The position numbers and the translations under genes are program-made. A stretch of DNA of 64,000 bases from Viola odorata (taxonomy: Eukaryota; Streptophyta; Magnoliopsida; Malpighiales; Violaceae), in NCBI GenBank assembly GCA_963691705.1, contig OY829539.1, forward strand, positions 44,897,656 to 44,961,655. Direction: 5' to 3'. This document shows, piece after piece, positions 33,060-43,581 of this stretch. The notes beneath the pieces were generated by a model that was not told where the DNA came from, searched no databases, and saw only the letters and a list, made by a program, of their open reading frames with translations. How positions within the stretch are numbered: position 1 is the first letter of the stretch; every line of letters starts with the position of its first letter.

Positions 33060-33830
33060 TTTGCCCTAATGAAGTCACTCTAGGAGGAGGAAAATAATTA
33101 TGCAGAAATGTAGAATTGTGTGAAGGATGTCACTCTAGGAGGGGAAGAAATACCAAGGCTGAAAAAGGTAAAACTACGCTATGCTATCACTCTGGTAGGA
33201 AAAGAAATGCTTGATGCTGAAAACTAAACCTATGATGTCACTCTGGGAGGAGAAGAAATGCTACGCTGGAGACTAAACTATGCTGTCACTCTGGGAGGAG
33301 GAGAACACTAAGGCTGAAGACTAAATAACGTCAATTCCCGTAGGAGAAGACGCGGAATGCGGAAACTAAACTAAGGTCACTCTGGGAGGAGAAGATGCTA
33401 TGCTGGAAACGAAGCTATGCTGTCAGTCTGGGAGGAGGAGAATGCTAAGGCTGAAGACTAAATAACGTCAATTCCCGTAGGAGAAGAAGCGGAATGCGGA
33501 AACTAAACTAAGGTCACTCTGGGAGGAGAAGATGCTATGCTGGAAACTAAGCTATGCTGTCACTCTGGGAGGAGGAGAATGCTATGCTGAAATCTAAACT
33601 ATGCTGTCACTCTGGGAGGAGAAGAATGCTAGGCTGAAATCTAAATAACGTCAATTCCCGTAGGAGATGACGCGGAATGCGGAAACTAAACTAAGGTCAC
33701 TCTGGGAGGAGAAGATGCTTTGCTGGAATCTAAACTATGCTATCACTCTGGGAGGAGAAGAATGCTAATGCTGGAAACTAAACTATGTTGTCACTCTGGG
33801 AGGAGAAGATGCTTATGCTAGCGGCCTCGA
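33060..33830. repeat. Minisatellite of about 45-60 bp with CACTCTGGGAGGAG core
   Basis: About fifteen units with the core TGTCACTCTGGGAGGAGAAG and linkers such as ATGCTGGAAACTAAACTATG. A higher-order unit marked by AACGTCAATTCCCGTAGGAG recurs three times. It shares its core with the preceding 27-bp array. Confidence 0.92.
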
Positions 33831-34289
33831 TACGAACCTAGAATGCGTCTGCGTCCTGCTCAGGAGGTAACGACCCCAAGGACAAGAATTTCCCATGATT
33901 TGCAGCCGTAAGCAGTCCTCAATTGATATTAGTGTTTGCACTCAATGCTCTGAAACAAGGCTAAGTGTTTTACACTCATGAAGATGCTACTAACATGATA
34001 CATAATTTACAGTTCGCAATGTCAATCCGAGTGAATAGACTTCGAGTGAAGATGCACATGCATGGGCGTTCTAATAATCGATGGGACTTTTACGGAAAAG
34101 AATGAAAGGACATGAAAAGTCCGGAAAGGAGTTTGTTTTGGAAAAGATTGCTTTTCTTGACAGAGTGCGTGAGCTCTAGGATCCTTGCTGGGGGTGCTTT
34201 TCGTTCGGCCAGGGGCCCTTTTCTTGAGTCTTCATTGGGGGAGTGTCGTCGCTGTTCTCTTTGCGACTTACTACTTGAGCTGGCCTTGG
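33831..34289 (-). other. Ogre 3' region, no gene seen
   Basis: Unique non-coding sequence between minisatellites, part of the region downstream of Ogre integrase. I see no conserved frame. Confidence 0.5.
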
Positions 34290-34515
34290 GCCCTCTTCTT
34301 CTCATATCCTTACTAGGGATGCTTGCTTTGAGGTTTCTCGAGTTGGCCTGGGCCTCTTTTGCTTGACTTCACTAGGGAAGGATGCTTTGAGATTTCTCGA
34401 GTCAGCCTTGGGCCTCTTTCGCTCGAGTTCACTGGGGAAGGTTGCTTTGGGATTTCTCGAGTTGGCCTTGGGCCTCTTTACTGGGGAAAGTTTTCTTCGA
34501 GATTTCTCGAATTGA
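34290..34515. repeat. Repeat of about 60 bp, four degenerate copies
   Basis: Units contain TTTGAGATTTCTCGAGT, GGCCTTGGGCCTCTTT and TTCACTGGGGAAGG. Confidence 0.85.
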
Positions 34516-34569
34516 GTTGTCCCCGGGTTGTGCTTGCTTTGTCTCTTCGATTGTTTGTATTATTCGAAG

Positions 34570-34690
34570 GTTTCTGAGCATTTTCTTTCTTTTCTTTTCT
34601 TTTCCTTTTTCCCTTCTCTCTTTTCTTTTCTTCTTTTTCTTTTTTCTTCTCTCTCTTTTCTTTTTCTCTTTTTTTTTCCCTTTTTGATTT
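34570..34690. repeat. Polypyrimidine tract of about 120 bp
   Basis: Almost pure C/T on the plus strand (TTTCTTTTCTTTTCTTTTCC and similar), so a purine strand on the Ogre coding side. It explains several spurious Lys/Glu/Arg-rich open frames. Confidence 0.93.
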
Positions 34691-35335
34691 GATTTTGAAA
34701 TGCAACAGAGCAGAGCAAGCACAACCCTCGTCTTGATCTCTTCCCCTTCTGTCTCGAGGCCTCGACCTTCGTCGTTGTTGCTTCTTCGGTGATGGTCCTT
34801 AGCGATCCCCTGGTGACCTTTTCCGTTTCCTTCATCGTGTTCTTGGACTCGACGTGCTCATACTTCCGGCTGGCAATTTTAGCTGAAATTGCTCTTCGGC
34901 TCCCGGGGTATGAGTGATAGTGAAGGTTTAGGGGAGTGATGACATACATGATGGAAAGAGGGAAGAAATGAAAAAAGTGGAGAGAATCGTAAAAGTCCCA
35001 TGTCACTTTATAGCTATCCCATGTCTAATTGTGCATGTACCCTGGATATTATGCGGACTCAACTAGTATCTAGTCAGGCCCTTACGCTCATGAAAGATAC
35101 GCCGCGATGGCTCAAAAATGCTTACCGGGATTTGTTTGTGACTGCTTACGTCGGAGCAAACCGCGGATATAAGAGCAAACAGGTAATATCATGCATGGCA
35201 CGTAATTTGGGTAGATGCTGGGTTCAACAGAGGGATTGAAAATTCCTGACCTATGCGATGCATGAAAATGCCTATGAGAGTAGTATGCTTTTGTTTTAGC
35301 CGGGCTAAAGAGGGATTTTGATTGATTTTTGATTT
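34691..35335 (-). other. Ogre 3' region, no gene seen
   Basis: Non-coding sequence with short overlapping frames only. I recognise nothing in it. Confidence 0.45.
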
Positions 35336-35450
35336 TTGTTGGATTGATGGTTTGATTGCTAGAGGATTTGATTGCTAGATGTTTGATTGCTAGATGGTTT
35401 GATTGCTAGATGTTTGATTGCTAGACGTTTGATTGCTAGACGTGGAGGAC
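35336..35450. repeat. 18-bp tandem repeat
   Basis: About six units of GTTTGATTGCTAGATG with small variations. Confidence 0.88.
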
Positions 35451-36986
35451 GACTTAGTCGAAAAGTTCTACTGAGAACCTAAGGTTGCCCCCAGTGGACC
35501 GTACTCGATTTACAACTAACAAAGCGAGCAGGAATGAAAACAAATTTAAATAAAAGGGGAGAGAAAGATGGACTCCCATGAAATGTGCAGCGGGGCTGCA
35601 AGGGCGTCTTCCACAAGCTCCACGCGGACGACAGCGAGATGCTTCCAGTCCCTGTGAGGTGCAGAGGGGACAACAGAAAGGGAAATTAATTTGAAAATGA
35701 AAATGAGATAAGTTCAGGGATTCTCCCTTCTTTTAACTCGGCTTTTCGAGGGTGACTATGACGTGGTCCCCGTTCGGGGATGCTTTGCTTTGATGTGCTG
35801 ATTGGTTTCTTTTTCAGCTGCTTTGCAGGAAACGCCGATCCAGGTCGAAGGGAGGATGAGATCCGTATTTGGTCCATTTGCTTACCGATCCTTACTAGAC
35901 CTTCGTTGTTTGGCCTTATGATTACTCGGGGGTAAAGGGGAAATCCTCTGTCCCCGAAATGTGCAGGGGCTGCAAGGGCATATGCTTACCGTTCTTAAGC
36001 AGGCAACAAATGGGGGTGATCCAGTCCCTGAAAAAGATATGGCAAGAACTAATGAGGAGTAAATGCAAGATGATTTTTGGCAAAAGTAATGTGATTGATA
36101 AGTTTTTAAGCTCTCCCTTTTAGACGGGCTATCTGCGGGTCACTGAGTGTGACTTGTGTCGGATGTTGGTTGATGATGGCTTTTGCTTTTAGATGCTTTG
36201 CCGCAACTCTTGCCTTGGCGTGGGTGATACTTACAGCCTGGTTGTCCCTCAATTAAAGGATTGATCTCCGCCATGTTGATCATGGTGCGGATGTTGGATC
36301 CTTCTTGAACAAGACCGCATTAAGTATGTTGATGGTGGCCCTAGGAGGACAGCTTTTTGTCGTGCTTTTTCCCAGGAGTTGCTGCCTGCAAGGGTGCGCT
36401 GGGCGACCATGGCGTTTTGGTGATGAGCTCCTCCGAATAGGTGAACGGAGATGGGAGCCGATGTTTCTAGTGTTTCGACAGCTCGGCCGGCGTAGGATGG
36501 GCTTTGTGACTTTGGTCCAGCATTTCAGTCCTTTCAGACTGGTTGTTTGCGATGCCGGTTGTGCTGGTAGCACTGCGAGGAAAATAAATTTCGCTTTAGA
36601 TGGTGATAGTTTGTCTTAAAATCTTTCCTGATTCGCTCTTGAAGGTGGCCTGCTGCGGCAATTCAAGAGTTGCTACGAGCGGAAGCTCCGTGGTCTTCTC
36701 GTGATGACAAGATGAGACAATACGTATCTGCAAAACTTAAAATTGATTAGTGGTGTTAGTCTAAGGGACGTGTCTTACGTCTCGAGCTACTCCTGGGGAG
36801 CCATCTACACCATGCCTCCTTTTGTCATCTCACAAGCTTAACGAAGAGAGGATAACAAAATTTTAAAGATAATACGCATCTCCTGAAAAAAACTTGTTTT
36901 ATTAATTTCAGGACAAATGTTTGTGCTAGATTGTCATGATAGGACCCTATGTCCTTGGCCTGGCTGAACGCTCGGTTCGTGATGCT
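35451..36986 (-). other. Ogre 3' region next to integrase, no gene seen
   Basis: About 1.5 kb between the integrase stop and the repeats. GCCCCCAGTGG-like and GTCCCTGTGAGG-like segments recur (near 35490, 35655 and 36020), suggesting old duplications. No conserved coding frame on either strand. Confidence 0.45.
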
Positions 36987-39900
36987 TCAGGCAAAGTATA
37001 TCTTGACTGCCTCGGCGTTTACCGGTCTTAGGAGATCATCTCCATCCATGTTGGTTAGCATTAGGGCACCCCCTGAGAATGCACTCTTGACCAAATATGG
37101 GCCTTCGTACCTCGGGGGCCACTTTCCTTGACTGGCCTCCTGATGAGGGAGAATTTTTCTTCAGCACTAAATCCCCAGCCTCGAACTTGCGAGGTCGCAC
37201 TTTCTTGTTATAAGCGTTGGCCATTCTTTGCTGATATAATTGTGCATGGCAGATAGCGGCCAAGCACTTTTCGGGAATGAGGTTCAGCTGCTCGTACCTC
37301 ACTCTTGCCCAATCTGATTCTTCTACTTTAGACTCTGCCAGGATTCTGAGAGAAGGGATTTCGACCTCAAGGGGAATTACGGCTTCCATGCCGTACACTA
37401 ATGAGTAGGGAGTTGCCCCTGTAGATGTACGAGTTGCTATCCGGTAAGCATGAAGCGCGAAGGGGAGCATGTCATGCCAGTCCTTGTGAGTGATTACCAT
37501 CTTCTGGATGATCTTCTTTAGGTTTTTATTTGCTGCTTCGACTGCGTCATTCATTTTTGGTCGATATGGAGATGAGTTTCGGTGTTTCACCTTCCATCGT
37601 TGGCAAAGACTGTCGATCATTTTTCCATTGAGATTGGAGCCGTTGTCCGTGATGATGGTTTCTGGGACTCTGTGACGGCAGATGATGTTCCTCTCAATGA
37701 AACGCATGGTCGTTTTCTGAGTGATGTTGGAGTAAGAGGCGGCCTCTACCCACTTGGTGAAGTAGTCGATCGCTACGAGGATGAAACGATGCCCATTAGA
37801 GGCTGTTGGATGAATTTGACCGATGATGTCGATTCCCCACATCGCGAAAGGCCAAGGTGATGTCATGTTGAAGAGAGGGGCTGGAGGGATGTGGATATGG
37901 TCCGCGTAAACTTGACACTTGTGGCATTTCCAGAAATAGTCGATGCAATCCTGTTCGATGGTGAGCCAAAAGTACCCTTGCCTTATTATCTGTCTGGCCA
38001 TCATGTACCCACTTGCGTGTGTAGAACAAACCCCTTCGTGGATTTCCGTTATGATTCTTTTTGCCTCTGTCATGGTGACGCAGCGAATCAAAGCTCCATC
38101 AGCTCTCCTTTTGTATAGAACTTCGTCGTCGAGGTAGAAGTCTAGTGCTAAACGCTGGAGGGTCCTTTTGCTAACCCGGCTTGCCCCCGGTGGATACTCC
38201 CGGTTTCTGATGAATTGTACCAAGTCGTGGAACCAAGGCTTCCCATCAGGCTCCTCTTCTAAGGCTACGTAGCATGCCGGAGTTTCCTTTACTTCTACCC
38301 TCAGAGGCTGAAGCATTACTCCGCACTCTAACTTGAACATCGATGCCAGCGTGGCTAATGCGTCGGCGAAGCGTTTCTTTTCTCTGTCGACTCGGTCGAA
38401 CTTGGTTTCCTCGAATTCCCGTATGAGTCGGGTGAGTAACCTTTGATAAGGGATGAGCTTGGAATCCTGTGTCTGCCAGAGATCCTAGGCTTGGTAGATG
38501 ACGAGTACTGAATCGCCGAAGATTCGGAGCTTCTTTACTTTTAGGTCGATGGCTGCCGCGAGACCGCTGATACATGCCTCGTACTCGGCGATGTTATTGG
38601 CGCATGGGAAGTTTAGTTTGCATGCTATGGGGAATTGACGACCATCTGGGGCTATGACTACGGCTCTCACTCCCTTGCCCGAGAGGTTCACTGCGCCGTC
38701 GAAGAACATGGTCCACCAATCGTCTTCTTGGAGATCTCCTGCGATTTCATCTTCAACCACTATGATGTCCTCATCGGGGAAGTCAAAGCTCAATGACTCA
38801 TACTCGTCCGAGGCATGATCAGCCAAGTGATCGGCGAGGGCGCTTGCCTTAACCGCTTTCCGGGTTACATAGATGATCTCGTGCTCAGCTAATAAGACTT
38901 GCCATCTGCAAATGCGACTTGATAGGTACGGCTTTTCGAAAATGTACTTCAGTGGATCCATGCGAGAGATTAGCCATGTCGTGTAATACAACATGTACTG
39001 TCGGAGCCTTCGGGCGCACCATGCTAGGGCGCAACAAGTTCGTTCTAACATGGAGTAGCGCATCTCGCACTCGTTGAATTTCTTGCTGAGGTAGTAGATG
39101 GCTTGCTCACGCCTTCCTGACTCATCGTGTTGTCCCAAAACGCAACCCATGGTGTTAGCCGTGACTGTTAGGTACATGAGCAAGGGTCGTCCCGGCGTTG
39201 GGGGAACCAGTACCGGTGGGTTTTGCAGGTATGTCTTGATTTTCTCAAAGGCTTTCTGACAGTCTTCGTCCCATTCTGCCTCTCCGTGTTTCCTTAGCAT
39301 TTTGAACATCGGCTCGCAAGTAAGCGTTAACTGGCTAATAAAGCGAGCGATGTAGTTGATGCGTCCTAAAAAGCTTAGTACTTCCATTTCAGTGCTGGGA
39401 GCGGGTAGCTCTCGAATTGCTTTTACCTTATCAGGATCCACTTCTATGCCTTTGTTGCTGACGATGAATCCTAACAACTTTCCGGAGGTTACTCCAAAGG
39501 TGCACTTAGCTGGGTTTAAACGTAGCTGAAATTGCCTCAACCTTTCGAATACCTTCTTTAGGATGTCTACATGATCTTGCGTGCCACAAGATTTGGCTAT
39601 CATGTCGTCGACATATATTTCCAACTCTTTATGCATCATGTCATGGAAAAGGGTGACAGCAACACGTTGGTACGTGGCTCCTGCGTTCTTCAATCCGAAG
39701 GGCATCACTTTGTAGCAGAAGGTTCCCCAAGGTGTGATAAAGGTCGTCTTTTCACTGTCCTCGGGTGCCATCTTGATCTGATTGTACCTGGAAAATACGT
39801 CCATGAAGGAGAACATGTCATTTTCGGCGGCACTATCCACCAAGATGTCGATATGGGGAAGTGGGAAGTCATCCTTAGGGCTGGCTCGATTGAGATCCTG

Positions 39901-40422
39901 AAATTCCACGCACATGCGAACCTTCCCATCTTTCTTAGGCACTGGCACTATGTTGGCGATCCATTCTGGGTACTCGGCAACTCTCAGAAAACCCGCGTCC
40001 AGTTGCTTGGTAACTTCTTCTTTGATTCTCAGAAGGATGTCTGGATGCATTCTCCGAAGTTTTTGCTTGACAGGTCTAAACTCGGGCTTCAATGGGATAC
40101 GATGCTCAACTATCCCGGGATCAAGACCTGGCATGTCGGCGTATGACCATGCAAATACGTCGGAGTAGTCTTTGAGGAGAGAAATCAACCTTTCTGAGTC
40201 GTATCCAAGGTAGTCCCGATCTTGACCAACTTCTGATTCTCATTGCTTGCCCCCAAGCTTACTTCGTCCAATTCCTCCTGATGAGGGGTTATTTCCTTTT
40301 CTGAACTTTCCAGTAAACGGGCCAGTTCGTCGGAGATTTCTACTTTGTCTTCGGTCGTAGCGATGATTTCTTCGCCAGTAAAGACATAAGTTTTATCATG
40401 ACAATCTGAACTAACATTCATC
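36987..40422 (-). pseudogene. Ogre pol: RT, RNase H, archaeal-type RNase H and integrase
   Basis: Exon downstream of the Ogre intron. RT shows RMCVEFQDLNRASPKDDFPLP, MPFGLKNAGATYQR and YVDD at about 39615-39604. RNase H (about 39170-38830) shows MYLTVTANTMGCVLGQHD and ends at SALADHLAD. The Tat-type second RNase H follows (WWTMFFDGAVN, then CANNIAEYEACISGL, then GDSVLV). One in-frame TAG lies at 38487-38485. Integrase has HEGVCSTH with KCHKCQ, GIDIIG, ITDNG and the Glu in VEAANKN. One extra A near 37155 shifts the last about 55 codons; the natural end would be at about 36987. One stop and one frameshift make this the least damaged pol here. Confidence 0.92.
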
Positions 40423-40569
40423 CTGAAATAAAAAAATGCGAAAAAAGAGATGCGTAAAATGAAAATTGCATATATATTTGATTTTTAACATAAGGGGAAC
40501 GTGAGTTCCTACAAAACGGTTTTCGTAAGAAAACGTGCAAACATGTGTTTTTCTAAAAGAAGTAATTAC
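40423..40569 (-). other. Ogre intron before RT
   Basis: On the minus strand, CTCTCC then GTAATTACTTC starts the intron and a T-rich run ending TTATTTCAG then GATGAATG ends it; length 147 bp. Removal joins the protease-side frame to the RT-side frame. Splicing at this place is a known feature of Ogre elements. Confidence 0.8.
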
Positions 40570-41030
40570 GGAGAGACATCCGGAAGCATGGTGATGGTCC
40601 AGTTGCACACAGACTCCCCTGACTTCTTAACGAAAATGACTGAACCAGACGACGATCCCTCTTCTCCCAGAGCGCAGATACGGAGGTCCGATACCTTGAC
40701 AGGATTTCCATTGATGGTTTCGGCGGCGAAGGGGAACGTAGTTCTGATATGGGGGATTGACATCTTGCCCCCTGGCGCAGAACGTCCGAATAGCTTAGCC
40801 AGCTACTTTTCTTTCTTTTCTTGTGGCGAAATCGGCCTTGTTGGGTTGGTACCCTAACCCAAAATGGTCTCCGAAGCTCTTCGGAGGTGCCCAGCCTTTG
40901 GACTCTTGTAGCTTGGCGCCGAGCCATTTTCCCAGTTGGAAACTTCCCTCTAGCATTGGTTTAGTGGTGGTTTCGGCTATCTCAGATTTTGAGGCTTCGC
41001 CAACGAGGGAAAATTTTATTGCGTGTCTTC
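40570..41030 (-). pseudogene. Ogre protease-to-RT linker (first exon side), broken
   Basis: Recognised by LGKWLGAKLQ, then FGLGYQP, the conserved segment downstream of protease in Ogre polyproteins. A stop near 40797 and a frameshift are followed by SVIFVKKSGESVCNWT just before the intron donor. The protease itself, with its Asp-Ser/Asn-Gly site, is missing. It should lie between here and gag but that interval holds foreign LTRs. Confidence 0.7.
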
Positions 41031-41766
41031 TTTGTGTCTTCCCTCTAAATGTTGTTGTGTGTCTTCTTTGTGTCTTGTGAAAATTTCGTGCATTTTTGGC
41101 CATCCTAGCCGAAGGTGTGCAAAAATTTTATTCTTGTGTTCTTCATGTGTTCATCTTGTGTTCTTGAGTCTTCTTGGTTGGAAGACAAGAGAGGAGTCCA
41201 TTTGATCCATCTTTTGCCTTTGTGTGAATGTGTGTGGTGTTTCCCATTTGTTTATTAATTGTAGAGACAAGTTTTCTTACCCACTTGTCTTTGTCTCCCA
41301 TGCCTAACATAAACAAATATCCCACTCATATTTCTTTTATTTATTTTTTGGTCAAATGTTCCCTCCCACTTGTCACCTTTGTCTAAAGGTTGTCTTCCAC
41401 CTACCCTTGTCTCCACCCACCTTGTCTCCCACACCTTGTCTCTACCCACCTTGTCTCCCATGCTCATTCTCCCCTATGAGCCAGCCACACTCTTCCTCCT
41501 TCTTCCACATCTAGTCAAACATATGTGATGTTTGACTACTTCAAAAAAAAAAAAAAAAAAAAAAGAAAGTTGAGAGATTGGTGAGTACAATTTGTATGAG
41601 AGATTAAACACGAGTGTAAACACGTGAGGGAGTGAGTTTACACTAATGTTTGCTTCTTGTGCAGAAAAGAATTCACCATGTCTCTTGGAGAAAATTTTGA
41701 CAATTTTGAGTAGCTCGGATTTTAAGTTTCGGATTCGAGGACGAATCCTTTCGAAGGGAAAGAGTT
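41031..41766 (+). mobile_element. 5'-truncated chromovirus remnant: leader fused to pol end
   Basis: Plus-strand remnant with a leader like that of the CRM-like element (GAGAGATTAAACACGAGTG, an acceptor TTCTTGTGCAG, then ATGTCTCTTGG). After some ten codons it jumps to an integrase-tail remnant (FRIRGRILSKG in one frame, SDSRTNPFEG in another) and a polypurine tract (GAAGGGAAAGAG) before the LTR at 41767. Almost all of gag-pol is deleted and no 5' LTR is visible. An A run of 22 sits at 41542-41563. Confidence 0.6.
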
Positions 41767-42583
41767 TGATATGATCACGGAACCCCTTTTTAAACATTTT
41801 CGGCCATGACCTAGCAAGGGAAGGAGACCCGAGTGCAAGCCAAGTCCATGCAGCATAAAAAGAGGCATTTTTGGCCATTTGAAGCGAGCCTAGCGGCATG
41901 CCGCTAGGAAGGCTATGCATGGAGCGGCATGCCGCCAGTCTTAATTGAGGAATCCTTTGGGCAAGGCTAGCGGCATGCCGCCAGGAAGGTTATGTGTGGG
42001 GCGGCATGCCGCCAGGCACATTTTGGTTGACGGGATTTGTTTCCCAAGGGTATTTTTAGGGTCATTTTTGTAATAGTGTAGGCTTATTGTAACTTAGTAT
42101 AAATACTTATTTTCTTTCTTTTGTAAGAAGCTTTGGATGATGAATGAATGTTAAGTGAGAACACTCCTTCCTCATTCATTCATCCGGGGCTCCATCTTGG
42201 GGCTTGCCTTGGTCTTGGATCGCCATGGCTTGAGTCAAGTAAAAACATGAAGAATCCTTTAAATGTGTAATCTGTTATTACTTCCATTTGTGTGAACAAT
42301 GAATCCGAATTTGAGTGTGTTTATGTTCTTGAACAATCTGCCCGTGTTCAAGCCATTCAACAATCCGAACTCAAGTTCAATCGTTCGTTGTTCAATCCTC
42401 TATCCCCTCTCCCACAACCTTCTCTAATTCGGGTATTTATCCTTTCAATTTCCGCTGCGTCTCCATGTGTTTTCTTGCTGTTTTTGTGTTGTTTGTGTGT
42501 ACAAATCTAGAGCTAGATCCTCCCTTTGGTTGCATATCATCTCGGCCGGATTTCTCTTCCGATTCTCGGCCGTGATCATATCA
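41767..42583 (+). repeat. Chromovirus LTR, plus orientation
   Basis: TGATATGATCACGG to CCGTGATCATATCA, so the two ends form a perfect 14-bp inverted repeat. It contains four GCGGCATGCCGC palindromes (41893-42012) and a TATA box (GTATAAATAC near 42100) with AACACTCCTTCCTC after it. Confidence 0.8.
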
Positions 42584-42597
42584 AGCTTGATATGATC
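42574..42597. repeat. 24-bp perfect palindrome at an LTR tail-to-tail joint
   Basis: GATCATATCA, AGCT, TGATATGATC. It is formed because the plus-strand LTR and the minus-strand LTR end four bases apart. Confidence 0.9.
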
Positions 42598-43581
42598 GGG
42601 CCTAGTGTAAGTAAGCCGAATGATATATGGAACTTTAGAGGATCTAGCCGATGGAGTTAACAATAAGATTTGAATGGAGAAACAAGAGGTTCACACTCAA
42701 GACACGGATTTGCAGCGGAAATAGATTAGGAAAGGAAGAAACAATGTACCCGGATTGATGATTGTTGCTAAATGGATGGTTAGGAAGCAATGAACAAATG
42801 CATAACTTGTAGAACATCAACCAAGAACAACAAGCAAACATACATGTAGATTTCAGTCACCAAAAGGAAGTAGTTCGATTACAAGATAATTTCCTGGAGG
42901 AAGATTGGGAGGAGTGTTCTCTACTCAAGCAATCTTTCTCCAAGAACAAGTGTTGAGTTTAGGGACCTAGGTGATAGATTAAGGAGTGCTCTCAACTTAC
43001 AAAATATCACTCAAAGTCTAAAAACTAGCTAAGAAAATGAAACAAAGAGCTATTTATACAAGAAGTCACTGTAACTACAGTAACGTACTGTAGCTGGCGG
43101 CATGCCGCTACAGGAGGCTTGGCCCTGGCGGCATGCCGCTTGGTTCGCTTGGAGCAAACCATTTAATTTATTTCTCGCGTCCACACTGCGCGCCAAAATG
43201 TCGACTACCATAACTTCAGATCCAACCGTCCGATTGGGCTGAAACTTGTCCCAAAAGAAAGCTAACATCTTGAAGTTTCCATCAAGACTTTGTTCCCTCA
43301 AATCAGACTCCATTTGCGTGTCCATCGGATCATGATGGTTGGCAGTGATCCCCAAAGGTGGTGGTTCTGGAGGTATGCTGCCAGGCATTAGTTCTTCACT
43401 AAGTTTGGATTGATGAAGGTCCATGTGCACAACCTTTTCCTGGACTTGGATACATTCTTTCTCGCTCATTTTGCCTTCAAACCATAGGATCAACCCTCTT
43501 GATTTGCTTCGTGTGATCGGTCCTTGAGGTAACATGCCTTGAATGTCAAGTTTGGTCTTGGAGGGGTCCGTGATCATATCA
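42588..43581 (-). repeat. Chromovirus LTR, minus orientation, with integrase-tail coding
   Basis: 994 bp with the same ends as the plus-strand LTR (TGATATGATCACGG on the minus strand). It carries two GCGGCATGCCGC palindromes (43097, 43128) and a TATA box (TATAAATAG near 43056). Its first about 200 bp are open in frame with the neighbouring Ogre gag and encode GPITRSKSRG, a typical chromovirus integrase end. So this family also overlaps pol and LTR. It is probably a solo LTR or the survivor of a deletion; no matching 5-bp TSD is found. Confidence 0.75.

Noticed and set aside
34429..35006. Lys/Glu/Arg-rich open frames on the minus strand
   Set aside because: They are produced by the 120-bp polypyrimidine tract; no conserved protein.
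39571..40168. Plus-strand frame of 191 codons opposite Ogre RT
   Set aside because: Shadow of the RT gene on the other strand; no domain or start signals.
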